Assembly: GCF_010669125.1 (NCBI RefSeq)
Contig: NZ_CP048630.1
Location: 124,001 to 188,000 of the forward strand
Length of the DNA stretch: 64,000 nt
DNA from: Ancylobacter pratisalsi
GTDB lineage: Bacteria > Pseudomonadota > Alphaproteobacteria > Rhizobiales > Xanthobacteraceae
Reading direction: 5' to 3'
The notes under the pieces were generated by a model. The model ran no database searches. It saw only the letters and a list, made by a program, of their open reading frames with translations, and was not told the DNA's origin. The position numbers and the translations under genes were made by a program. This document shows, piece after piece, positions 30,693 to 38,700 of the stretch; the stretch's first letter is position 1; each line of letters opens with the position of its first letter.

Positions 30693-31814
30693 CTAGGCCG
30701 CCTCGCGCCGCGTCTGGGCCTCGCGCGCGGCTTCCTGCTTCCAGCGCTCCAGCACGCCAACCAGCTGGTTGCCGCGGGCGCCCTCGGCGGCGTAGCGCTC
30801 CAGCACAGTGTCGACGATGCGCCGCTTCAGCCCCGCCTCGTCCTCCGCCTCATCGAGGTAATCCTCGCGCTGCACCACTTCCAGCGCGGTGCGGAAGGCG
30901 AGATAGGCACCGCTCGGCAGGCCGATCCGGCTGTAGAGCACGCGGAAGGCCTCGCCCGAGCGGTCGGCGGCGAGCGCCGCGATGCGGTCGGTCGGCAGGC
31001 CGGAGAGCACCGACACCGATTCCAGGAACAGCCGCACCTGGCCGGAGAGCAGCGCCCTGAGCGCCAGCGCCGGGGTGAGCTGGCTCTGGCTCTGCAGCGT
31101 CTCCACCAGCGCGCGCACATCCGCACCCTGCCGTGCCGCGGTCTCCACCACCGCGCTGTCGCACGCCTCGCGGGCCACGCGGGCGGCGACATCGGGCGCC
31201 AGCCATTGGCGCTGGGCGACGAAAGCCGACAGCGTGCCCGCCACCGCGCGGATCACCGCATAGTGGGCCGCCGCCGGCAGGTCCGGCCGCGCCAGCAGTG
31301 CCTCGCGGATCGCACCATGATGGCCGTGGCGGGAGACGATGCGCCCGAGCGCGAAACCGGGAATGTCGGCGGAGGCATTGCGCACCAGCGCGAGACATGC
31401 CGCCGCATGGCCGGTTTCCGACAGGGCGGCGGCCACGGGAGCGGGCAGCCGGGCGCGCGAGGCGATGGCCGCCTGGCGGGTGGCATCGCCGGCCTCGCAG
31501 AATTCGATCAGTTCGCGCTCGTTCAGCACCGGCGAGCAGGCCAGCATCAGTTGTCCCGGTTCGCCTTCGAGCCGGGCGAGCCGCAGCGCGACATCGGCGG
31601 GCACCAGCGGATGCCGGCACAGCGCCTCCACCAGCGCGAGGCGCACGGTCGGCGAGGGATCGGCGAGAAGACCCGGCAGCGCGGCCTCGATCTCCGCGCG
31701 GTCGGCCGCCCCGAGATCGGATCTGAGATAGGCGCCGGCGAGCGCCGACATCGCCTTGCCCCGCGTCGCCTCGGGCGCCGTCCGGACCCATAGCAGAAAC
31801 TGACGCACGATCAT
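30693..31814 (-). CDS. DUF2336 domain protein
   Basis: A 373-residue soluble, helix-rich protein starting MIVRQFLLWVRTAPEATRGK with many HEAT-like helical pairs, e.g. LLADPSPTVRLALVEALCRH and VALRLARLEGEPGQLMLACS. These match the alphaproteobacterial DUF2336 family. No enzymatic motif is seen; a role as a scaffold or regulator is only a guess. GGAGGGG lies 7 nt upstream of the ATG. It is adjacent to the GFA gene on the same strand (36 nt). Confidence 0.82.
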   Translation of the reverse strand: MIVRQFLLWVRTAPEATRGKAMSALAGAYLRSDLGAADRAEIEAALPGLLADPSPTVRLALVEALCRHPLVPADVALRLARLEGEPGQLMLACSPVLNERELIEFCEAGDATRQAAIASRARLPAPVAAALSETGHAAACLALVRNASADIPGFALGRIVSRHGHHGAIREALLARPDLPAAAHYAVIRAVAGTLSAFVAQRQWLAPDVAARVAREACDSAVVETAARQGADVRALVETLQSQSQLTPALALRALLSGQVRLFLESVSVLSGLPTDRIAALAADRSGEAFRVLYSRIGLPSGAYLAFRTALEVVQREDYLDEAEDEAGLKRRIVDTVLERYAAEGARGNQLVGVLERWKQEAAREAQTRREAA

Positions 31815-31923
31815 CGCAAATCCCCTCCGTCACTACGGGTGAGGCGATGATGGCCGCCGGGTGTTTAAGAAAGCGTTGACCATATGCCGACGAAAGCCAA
31901 AGGCGTCCCGCGCCGGCCGCAGG

Positions 31924-33009
31924 TCAGTCGCCGGAGCCCTCGTTCAGCTCGGCGGGGGCGGCCTGTTCGCCGACCACGACCTCGATCGGCCCGTCCTTGC
32001 CGGCCTCGACCGTGAACTCCTTGCTGTAGGTCTTGCCCTCATAGCGGGCCACGCCGATGTAATCGCCCTCGGTGAGCGCGAAGGTGGGCAGCGGCTCGGA
32101 GGATTCCTTGATGCTGTCGCCGCCCGGCGTCAGCACGGACCACTGCGTGTCCGTCAGCGGCTGGCCCCCGGCGGCGTTCACCAGGCGCAGCGTCACCTCG
32201 GCGGCACGCTGGTGCAGCGTGGCGTCCGTCACCTTGCCCGGCGCCACCGAAAGGTCGGCCTGAATGGTGGCGTTGCCGTCGCCATAGGTGGACACGACGT
32301 AATAGTCGCCGGCGGGCAGAATCACGAGATCGCCGGGATTGGCGTCGCGGAAGATCGGGCGGGTCGAAGCGCGTCCCTGCAGGAAGCTGCCTTCATAGAT
32401 ATCGTAGGTCACCTTCTCCGGTGGCAGCGGCTTGTCGGCCACGTCGCTGTGCAGCGTGATCGCGCCGGCGGCGAGAATGAGCTGCTCGCGCCGCGATTCA
32501 TCGCCGACCACGATGCGCCGGGCCACGCTCGCCAGCCCGTAGGAGACATGCACCACATAGCCGCCCGGCGAGAGGAAGAACACCGGCGCCGGCTCGGCTG
32601 CCTCCGCCACCAGCGGGTAGGCGCCGGACGCCTCGGCCCGGTCGGCGAAGACGCGCCAGACCAGCCCGCGCGGAATCAACGGCTCCTTCTCGCCGAAGCG
32701 CACGCTCATGCCGATCGCGGCCTTACCCGGCGGGGGCTGCGGCAGGATGGTGTGGGGATCGCCCTTGGCGGGCACGCCCGCGCCAGCCGGGGGCATGAGG
32801 GGCGGGCCGAGACGCGGGTCGGCCGCGAGGGGTTCGTCGCCGACGAACGGCATCGCGCGGGGCGAGGACTGCGCCAGCTGAAGCGGGCCCTGCGCCTGCG
32901 CCGGCAGCGCCGTGCCCGCGATCACCAGCGCTGCCCAAAGGGCATGCCGGGAAAAGGCGAAAACCTGGGTGGCGGGGGCGACGGGGCGGCGGCGGAACGG
33001 CTGGTGCAT
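31924..33009 (-). CDS. Secreted beta-rich protein, function unknown
   Basis: A 361-residue exported protein. I chose the ATG at 33009, giving a basic n-region and the hydrophobic stretch ALWAALVIAGTALPAQAQ as a signal peptide. A Pro-rich linker follows (PRLGPPLMPPAGAGVPAKGD), then repeated beta-sandwich-like segments such as FFLSPGGYVVHVSYGLASVA, VILPAGDYYVVSTYGDGNAT and FALTEGDYIGVARYEGKTYS. They share a P/L-x-GDY/GGY-x-V pattern and may be three related domains. It ends in an acidic tail. I do not recognise a named family; carbohydrate- or surface-binding is possible. Confidence 0.7.
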   Translation of the reverse strand: MHQPFRRRPVAPATQVFAFSRHALWAALVIAGTALPAQAQGPLQLAQSSPRAMPFVGDEPLAADPRLGPPLMPPAGAGVPAKGDPHTILPQPPPGKAAIGMSVRFGEKEPLIPRGLVWRVFADRAEASGAYPLVAEAAEPAPVFFLSPGGYVVHVSYGLASVARRIVVGDESRREQLILAAGAITLHSDVADKPLPPEKVTYDIYEGSFLQGRASTRPIFRDANPGDLVILPAGDYYVVSTYGDGNATIQADLSVAPGKVTDATLHQRAAEVTLRLVNAAGGQPLTDTQWSVLTPGGDSIKESSEPLPTFALTEGDYIGVARYEGKTYSKEFTVEAGKDGPIEVVVGEQAAPAELNEGSGD

Positions 33010-33144
33010 GCGGTCACTGGTGCAGGCAAACGACGGCAAATTCAAGTCACCGCGAACCGGCATCGGGCTACCCGCATGCCGCCCCGCGCGTTTGGTCACC
33101 GGCCGCGCGTCGTGCTACCCGCTGTTGGCAAAGGACAAGGCATC

Positions 33145-33717
33145 ATGAGCACCCGATATCCAGACGCCCTCACCCTCCTCAGGACCCGCCGGAGCCCCAA
33201 GCTCCTTGACATGTCCGGCCCCGGCCCCAAGCCGGCCGAGGTCGACGAAATGCTCGCCATCGCCTCGCGCGTGCCCGATCACGGCAAACTCACGCCGTGG
33301 CGGTTCATCGTGTTCGAGGGCGAGGCCCGCAGCCGTGCCGGCGAGGTCATCGCGCAGGCCTTCCTTGCCGACAATCCGGACGCCGAACCCGAGCGGGTCG
33401 CCATCGAGCGCGCGCGCCTCACCCACGCCCCCACGGTGATCGCGGTGGTCTCGGTCGCACGGCCCCATGCCAAGATCCCGGAATGGGAGCAGACCCTTTC
33501 CGCCGCCGCCGCGACGCTGCTGGTGGTCGCGGCCAATGCGCTCGGCTATTCCGCCACCTGGCTCACCCAGTGGTACAGCTACGATGCCCGCGTGCGAGCC
33601 GCCCTCGGCCTCTCCCCCGACGAGCGGTTCATCGGCTTCGTGCATGTCGGCACCCCGGCCAATCCGCCCGAAGACCGTCCCCGCCCCGCGCTCACCGATA
33701 TCGTCACGAGGTTCTGA
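33145..33717 (+). CDS. Nitroreductase family protein (YdjA-like)
   Basis: FMN-dependent oxidoreductase of 190 residues: LLRTRRSPKLLDMSGPGPKP, ASRVPDHGKLTPWRFIVFEG with the FMN-binding RxxPDHGxLxPWRF pattern of YdjA/SagB-type enzymes, SAAAATLLVVAANALGYSAT and FIGFVHVGTP near the C-terminus. The substrate is unknown. AAGGACAAGG precedes the ATG. Its stop overlaps the start of the flavin reductase gene (TGATG), so both are probably made together. Confidence 0.92.
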   Translation: MSTRYPDALTLLRTRRSPKLLDMSGPGPKPAEVDEMLAIASRVPDHGKLTPWRFIVFEGEARSRAGEVIAQAFLADNPDAEPERVAIERARLTHAPTVIAVVSVARPHAKIPEWEQTLSAAAATLLVVAANALGYSATWLTQWYSYDARVRAALGLSPDERFIGFVHVGTPANPPEDRPRPALTDIVTRF

Positions 33718-34316
33718 TGTTCTACGAACCCGCCCGCCGCAATCACGGCCTGCCGCACGACCCGCTCAAGGCGATCGTCACACCCCGCCCGATCGGGTGG
33801 ATCTCGACCCTGTCGGAAGACGGCGTCGCCAATCTCGCCCCCTACTCCTTCTTCAACATGGTGAGCGAGCAGCCCAGCATCGTGATGTTCTCCAGCGCCG
33901 GCATGAAACACTCGGCGCTGAATGCCCTCGCCACCGGCGAGTTCGTCTGCAACCTCGCCACGCTGGAGCTGATCGAGCAGGTCAATCTTTCTTCCAAGCC
34001 CATCGCGGCGGATGAGAGCGAGTTCGACCTCACCGGCCTTGCCCCCGCCCCCTCGCGCATGGTCAAGCCGCCGCGCGTGGCCCTCGCCCCCTGCGCGCTG
34101 GAATGCGTTGTCACCGAGACGCTGGAGCCGAAGGACCGCCACGGCGCCCCTTCCGGGCGGCATCTGGTGTTCGGCGAGATCGTGGGCGTGCACATCGACG
34201 ACGCCTTCATCGAGAATGGTCTGGTGCGCACCGACCGCCTCCACGCCCTCGCCCGTTGCGGCTATTTCGACTACGCCTGGGTCGACCAGTTGCGCTCGGT
34301 CCCGCGCCCGACCTGA
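33717..34316 (+). CDS. Flavin reductase family protein (FMN-binding split barrel)
   Basis: A 199-residue flavoprotein of the flavin reductase/DIM6-NTAB family. It reads VTPRPIGWISTLSEDGVANL and APYSFFNMVSEQPSIVMFSS, with CNLATLELIEQVNLSSKPIA and HLVFGEIVGVHIDD further on. These proteins either supply reduced flavin to a partner or act on small ligands. The start overlaps the nitroreductase stop by one base, implying coupled translation and perhaps a shared pathway. Confidence 0.9.
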   Translation: MFYEPARRNHGLPHDPLKAIVTPRPIGWISTLSEDGVANLAPYSFFNMVSEQPSIVMFSSAGMKHSALNALATGEFVCNLATLELIEQVNLSSKPIAADESEFDLTGLAPAPSRMVKPPRVALAPCALECVVTETLEPKDRHGAPSGRHLVFGEIVGVHIDDAFIENGLVRTDRLHALARCGYFDYAWVDQLRSVPRPT

Positions 34317-34479
34317 GCGGGAAAAGCCCCCCGCAACCCGGCGACAACCTGAACAGCACAGCCCTGCGGAGAAACGCCGGAATGGACTTCCGGCCGCTCA
34401 CCTTTGCGTATCTGGCAACGACTTGTTCACCATAAGCGTATAAAAACGGCGCAAGTTGACCGCTGGAGGGTTGCGGACC

Positions 34480-35187
34480 ATGAAGACTTTCGATCGTCGC
34501 GCCGTGCTCGGCTTTTCGCTTGCCGGAGCTGCGCTGGCGCTTGGCGGGTGCCAGCGGACCACGACCGCGGGCGCGCCTCTCGAACCGATTTCCTCGGTGT
34601 CGAGCTATGCCAGCATGGGGCAGGTGGGCACCTATGGAGCGGTTTCCGACCGCTTCCCCATCGCCTCCTTCGACACCTCGTCGATCAACCCGGCCTATCT
34701 GCGCCGCGAGGTCGCCTACACGACCAGCCAGCCGCCGGGAACGATCGTCATCGATCCGCGCGAGCACTACCTTTATTACGTGATGCCCGGCGGCCGAGCG
34801 ATGCGCTACGGCGTGGGCGTGGGCAAGGAAGGCTTCGGCTGGTCCGGCACCGCCACCATCAATTCCAAGCAGGAATGGCCGGACTGGTATCCCCCGGCGG
34901 AAATGATCGCGCGCCGTCCCGACATCAAGCCGCAGCTATCCAAGCTGCAGAGCGGCATCGGCGTCGCCGGCGGCCTGTCGAACCCGCTCGGCGCACGGGC
35001 CATGTATCTGTGGCAGAACGGCAAGGACACGCTCTACCGCATCCACGGCACGCTGGAGCCCACCACCATCGGCACCAACGTGTCCTCCGGCTGCATCCGC
35101 ATGATCAACCAGGACGCGATCGACCTGTACAACCGCGTCACGGTTGGCACCAAGGTCGTGGTGCTGGGCGCCAGCGCCGGGGTCTGA
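34480..35187 (+). CDS. L,D-transpeptidase (YkuD) lipoprotein
   Basis: Cell-wall cross-linking or protein-attaching enzyme, 235 residues. The N-terminus MKTFDRRAVLGFSLAGAALA with LALGGC is a lipoprotein signal, lipidated at the Cys near residue 24. The YkuD domain covers about 85-230: TIVIDPREHYLYYVMPGGRA, YRIHGTLEPTTIGTNVSSGC with the catalytic Cys in SSGCIRM. All catalytic residues (His, Ser-Gly-Cys, Arg) are present. GGAGG lies upstream. It stands alone. Confidence 0.93.
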   Translation: MKTFDRRAVLGFSLAGAALALGGCQRTTTAGAPLEPISSVSSYASMGQVGTYGAVSDRFPIASFDTSSINPAYLRREVAYTTSQPPGTIVIDPREHYLYYVMPGGRAMRYGVGVGKEGFGWSGTATINSKQEWPDWYPPAEMIARRPDIKPQLSKLQSGIGVAGGLSNPLGARAMYLWQNGKDTLYRIHGTLEPTTIGTNVSSGCIRMINQDAIDLYNRVTVGTKVVVLGASAGV

Positions 35188-35279
35188 CACCCCGCCCGCG
35201 CCCGCGCAATCCCGGCTGCGAATAATCATTGCCGCCCGCTCGCTGCGGTGCAAACCTGAGCGAACGGGGGGCCTGACGG

Positions 35280-35921
35280 ATGAGCGGTCGAATCATCACC
35301 ATCGCCCAGCAGAAGGGCGGCTCGGGCAAGACGACGGTGGCCGCGCATCTGGCGGTCGCGCTGGCGCGTGGCGGCGGGCGCGTGGTTCTGGTCGACTGCG
35401 ACCCGCAGGGCAGCCTCGGCGAATGGTTCGAGGCCCGCGAGCAGACGCTGGGCGAAGACCGCACCGGCCTCGCCTTCCGCACCGCCAGCGGCTGGGGCGC
35501 GCGCCGCGAGGCCCGCGCGCTCGGGCGCGACTATGATTTCGTCGTCATCGACACCCCGCCCAAATCCGACGTCGAATCCCGCCCGGCCATCGAGGCGGCG
35601 AGCCTCGTCGCGGTTCCGGTCCAGCCCACCCCGATCGATCTATGGGCGACGCAGCCGACGCTGGAAATGGTTGCCAAGGAAGGCATCGCCAGCCTCATCG
35701 TGATCAACCGCGCCCTCTCGCGCGTCGGCCTGACGCAAGAGATCACCGAGGCCATCCGCGCGCTCGGCCATCCCGCCGCCGCGACCCGCCTGGGCAACCG
35801 CGTCGCCTTCGCCGCCAGCATGGGCGATGGGCTGACGGTCATGGAAACCTCCCCGGGTAGCAAGGGGGCCGACGAGGTCGAGGCCCTGGCGCTGGAAATC
35901 CGCGCCCAGCTCGGCGTCTGA
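35280..35921 (+). CDS. Orphan ParA/MinD-type ATPase
   Basis: A 213-residue deviant Walker A ATPase: IAQQKGGSGKTTVAAHLAVA, VVLVDCDPQGSLGEWFE, FVVIDTPPKSDVESRPAIEA. These features place it in the ParA superfamily, probably the short orphan class used for positioning protein clusters or chromosomal loci. No parB or parS-like site is adjacent, so plasmid partition is unlikely. GGGGGG lies close upstream. What it positions is unknown. Confidence 0.9.
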   Translation: MSGRIITIAQQKGGSGKTTVAAHLAVALARGGGRVVLVDCDPQGSLGEWFEAREQTLGEDRTGLAFRTASGWGARREARALGRDYDFVVIDTPPKSDVESRPAIEAASLVAVPVQPTPIDLWATQPTLEMVAKEGIASLIVINRALSRVGLTQEITEAIRALGHPAAATRLGNRVAFAASMGDGLTVMETSPGSKGADEVEALALEIRAQLGV

Positions 35922-36123
35922 GACCCCTCCTCCGCGCCGGTTTCAAGCCGCCGGAAAGTCCCGTCCCGTGGCGGCTTCGCGCCACCGGCGGACCCGACCC
36001 CACATCTGTGTGACCGGCCGGGCGGGAACTGTATCCGCACCTTGCCCGTTGTCCCCGTGAAGCGCGCCGGATCGACGACACGCGTCGTCACCGGCGCCAG
36101 GACGCGAGACAAGGAGACGTGAC

Positions 36124-36411
36124 ATGAAGAAATTCATCATCGCTGCCGCCGCCATCGGTACGCTGGGTCTCACGGCCACCGCCGCAGGTGCCGAGGTTCT
36201 GTACGATCGCTATGGCAACCCCGTCGCCGTGGAGCGCCAGATGGAGCCGCGCGGCCCGGTCATGATCGAGGGGCGCAACGTCGCCGTTCCGGTCGAGGGC
36301 GGCAATGGCACCTATTACCGTGGCTATCCCAATCCGGTGCCGGACTGGTACCGCCCGGGCGTCGAGCCCTACATCGGCAAGCAGATCGAACAGGACATGA
36401 AGGGCGGCTAA
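36124..36411 (+). CDS. Small secreted protein, function unknown
   Basis: A 95-residue exported protein: signal peptide MKKFIIAAAAIGTLGLTATA (cleavage near AGA-E), then a short mature part rich in Pro, Tyr and Gly (EVLYDRYGNPVAVERQMEPR, NGTYYRGYPNPVPDWYRPGV). AAGGAG lies 7 nt upstream and a strong terminator follows, so it is a well-formed single-gene unit. I recognise no family. Confidence 0.75.
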   Translation: MKKFIIAAAAIGTLGLTATAAGAEVLYDRYGNPVAVERQMEPRGPVMIEGRNVAVPVEGGNGTYYRGYPNPVPDWYRPGVEPYIGKQIEQDMKGG

Positions 36412-36476
36412 CGCCTCAATCGTCCGAAAGACAAGAAACCTGTCTCCGGTCCGTCCGGGGAACCAACTTCACGAGG

Positions 36477-36505
36477 CGCGGGCCGCAGGGCCCGCGTCTT
36501 TTTTT
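36477..36505 (+). terminator. Rho-independent terminator
   Basis: Perfect 8-bp stem CGCGGGCC/GGCCCGCG, GCAG loop, then TCTTTTTTT. It ends the small secreted protein transcript, 65 nt after its stop. Confidence 0.92.
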
Positions 36506-36681
36506 AGCGCCCTAGTTTACCGTCAAGCGGTTGACCTTGCGGTGCGATCACGGCAATCAGCGTTATAGTGGGGGCTGGAAAGCTAATATTCATTGCCGTG
36601 GCGATAGGTTCGCGGCTTCATGGTGTCCGGGCAGCTGTGCGTGCAGGACACTGGATCGAACCTGACGTCGGATGAAGCATA

Positions 36682-38700
36682 TTGACGGGTGGCGTAACAA
36701 GGCTTGCGGGTAGACGGGAACGCGCTGTTTGTGCGGCTATGACGCTCGCCTTCACGGCTCTGGCTCCCTTGCCGCGCGCCAGCGCGCAAACGGCACCACA
36801 GACAGAAGCCCAGACTGAAGTCGAGAAGAAGACCGAGCCCGGTCTTTTCAATGACCTGGCCAATCTTTTTAATCCCCAGCGCATTGCCAATGCCGGCCCG
36901 CCCCCTGCGGATGCCGTGCCCTATGCGCTCACGATCAACGTCCATGGCGACAGCGATCTGCGCAAGGCGATCGAGGCCGCGTCCAATCTCGAAACGCTGA
37001 AGCAGCGTGACCCGTCGGGCGCCGCCGGGCTGGTGCGCCGGGCGCTGGCCGACCAACGCGACCTTACCGCCGCGCTCTATTCGGCCGGCTACTATGCCGG
37101 CATCGTGCGCATCACCATCGCCGGCAACGCGCCGGACGCGCCCAACATCTTCCAGATCGTGGAAGCCGCGCATGCCCGCGGCCACGTGCCGATCGTGGTG
37201 GATATCGAACCGGGCCAGCAGTTCCACTTTGGCGAGGTGCGCCTGCTCGACGCCAAGACCGGCCGCCCGCTCGCCGACAGCCCGACCTTCCGTGCGCTTC
37301 GCATGGTGCCCGGCGAACCGGCGCTGGCGACGCAGATCGTGCGCGCCGAAGGCATCATCGTCGATTATTACCGCCAGTCCGGCCATCCCTTCGTCCATGT
37401 CGTCGACCGCGATATCGTCGCCGATCACGCCACGCACAAGCTCGACGTCACGATGCGCGTCGACACCGGCCCCCGCGCGACCTTCGGCCGTTTCACCGTC
37501 TCGGGCGCGGATTTCCTCACGCCCAATTTCATCGAGGACCGGATCGAGATCCCGCCGGGCACGCCCTATTCGCCGGAGGTGCTGAACCGGCTGCGGCGCC
37601 GTCTGCTGACCTATGAATCCATCGGCGGCGTGCGCATCAACGAGGCGTCAAAGCTCGATAGCGACGGCACCCTGCCGATCGAGATCGTGGTGACCGGGCG
37701 CAAGCCGCGCTATTTCGGCTTCTCCGCGACCTATTCCTCCACCGACGGGTCGCTGGCTGACGTGTTCTGGGGCCATCGCAACCTGTTTGGCGGCGGCGAG
37801 ACGCTGCGCCTCGACGCGCAGGTGTCCTGGTTCGGCGAGAAGCCGGACGCGGTGCCGGACGCCGACCCCTTCGGCTACAAGCTCTCCGCTTCGTTCATGA
37901 AGCCGGGCATCTACACCGCACAGGACGATCTGCTGGCGAATGCCGCGGTCCTGCGCGAGGTGACGAACGCCTATGTGCGCGAGGCCGTCACCTTCCTGGC
38001 CGGCGTGCGTCATCGCTTCAACGACCAGCTCAGCCTTCAGGTCAGCCTCGATCTGGAGCAGTCGCGGGTCGAGGATTCCACGGGCACCCGCGATTACAGC
38101 ATCATCGGTATCCCGTTCTATATGAACTACGATTCCACCGACAATGAGCTGGACCCCTCGCGCGGCATCCGGTTCTCCGGCACGGTGGAGCCCTACGCCT
38201 ATCTCGGCGAAGCGGGCGCGGGAACAACCATGGTGGACATGTCGTTCTCCACCTATCACGCCTTCGACGAGGAAAAGCGCTACATCCTGGCGGGGCGTGT
38301 GTCCGGTGGCAGCGTCATCGGGGCCAGCAACATCTATGACGTGCCGCCGCAGCGGCGTTTCTATGTCGGCGGCGGCGGCACCGTGCGCGGCTATGACTAC
38401 CAGTCGATCAGCCCGCGCGACGCGGACGACATCATCATCGGCGGTCTCAGCTATTTCGTGGCTTCCGCCGAGGCGCGCATCCGCGTCACCGACACGATCG
38501 GCATCGTGCCTTTCGTGGACATGGGCGCCGCCTTCTCCTCGGCGACGCCGGACTTTGACGGCCTGAAATACTCGGCGGGTATTGGTCTGCGCTATTACAC
38601 GGCGGTCGGTCCGCTGCGGCTCGATCTCGCCTTCCCGATCAACCCAGGGCCCGATGACGGCGATTTCGGGCTCTATGTCAGCTTGGGGCAGGCATTCTGA
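36682..38700 (+). CDS. tamA: TamA-type outer-membrane assembly protein (BamA/Omp85 superfamily)
   Basis: Outer-membrane half of the translocation and assembly module. The 672-residue product has a signal-like start (LAGRRERAVCAAMTLAF..., AXA near ASA-Q). POTRA-type repeats lie at about 75-320 (ALTINVHGDSDLRKAIEAAS, PIVVDIEPGQQFHFGEVRLL, TGPRATFGRFTVSGADF) and an Omp85 barrel at about 335-672 (GFSATYSSTDGSLADVFWGH, RRFYVGGGGTVRGYDYQSIS). It ends in VSLGQAF with a C-terminal Phe. The start is TTG at 36682, directly after an in-frame stop; the next ATG (36739) would truncate the signal peptide. The stop overlaps tamB. Confidence 0.93.
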   Translation: MTGGVTRLAGRRERAVCAAMTLAFTALAPLPRASAQTAPQTEAQTEVEKKTEPGLFNDLANLFNPQRIANAGPPPADAVPYALTINVHGDSDLRKAIEAASNLETLKQRDPSGAAGLVRRALADQRDLTAALYSAGYYAGIVRITIAGNAPDAPNIFQIVEAAHARGHVPIVVDIEPGQQFHFGEVRLLDAKTGRPLADSPTFRALRMVPGEPALATQIVRAEGIIVDYYRQSGHPFVHVVDRDIVADHATHKLDVTMRVDTGPRATFGRFTVSGADFLTPNFIEDRIEIPPGTPYSPEVLNRLRRRLLTYESIGGVRINEASKLDSDGTLPIEIVVTGRKPRYFGFSATYSSTDGSLADVFWGHRNLFGGGETLRLDAQVSWFGEKPDAVPDADPFGYKLSASFMKPGIYTAQDDLLANAAVLREVTNAYVREAVTFLAGVRHRFNDQLSLQVSLDLEQSRVEDSTGTRDYSIIGIPFYMNYDSTDNELDPSRGIRFSGTVEPYAYLGEAGAGTTMVDMSFSTYHAFDEEKRYILAGRVSGGSVIGASNIYDVPPQRRFYVGGGGTVRGYDYQSISPRDADDIIIGGLSYFVASAEARIRVTDTIGIVPFVDMGAAFSSATPDFDGLKYSAGIGLRYYTAVGPLRLDLAFPINPGPDDGDFGLYVSLGQAF

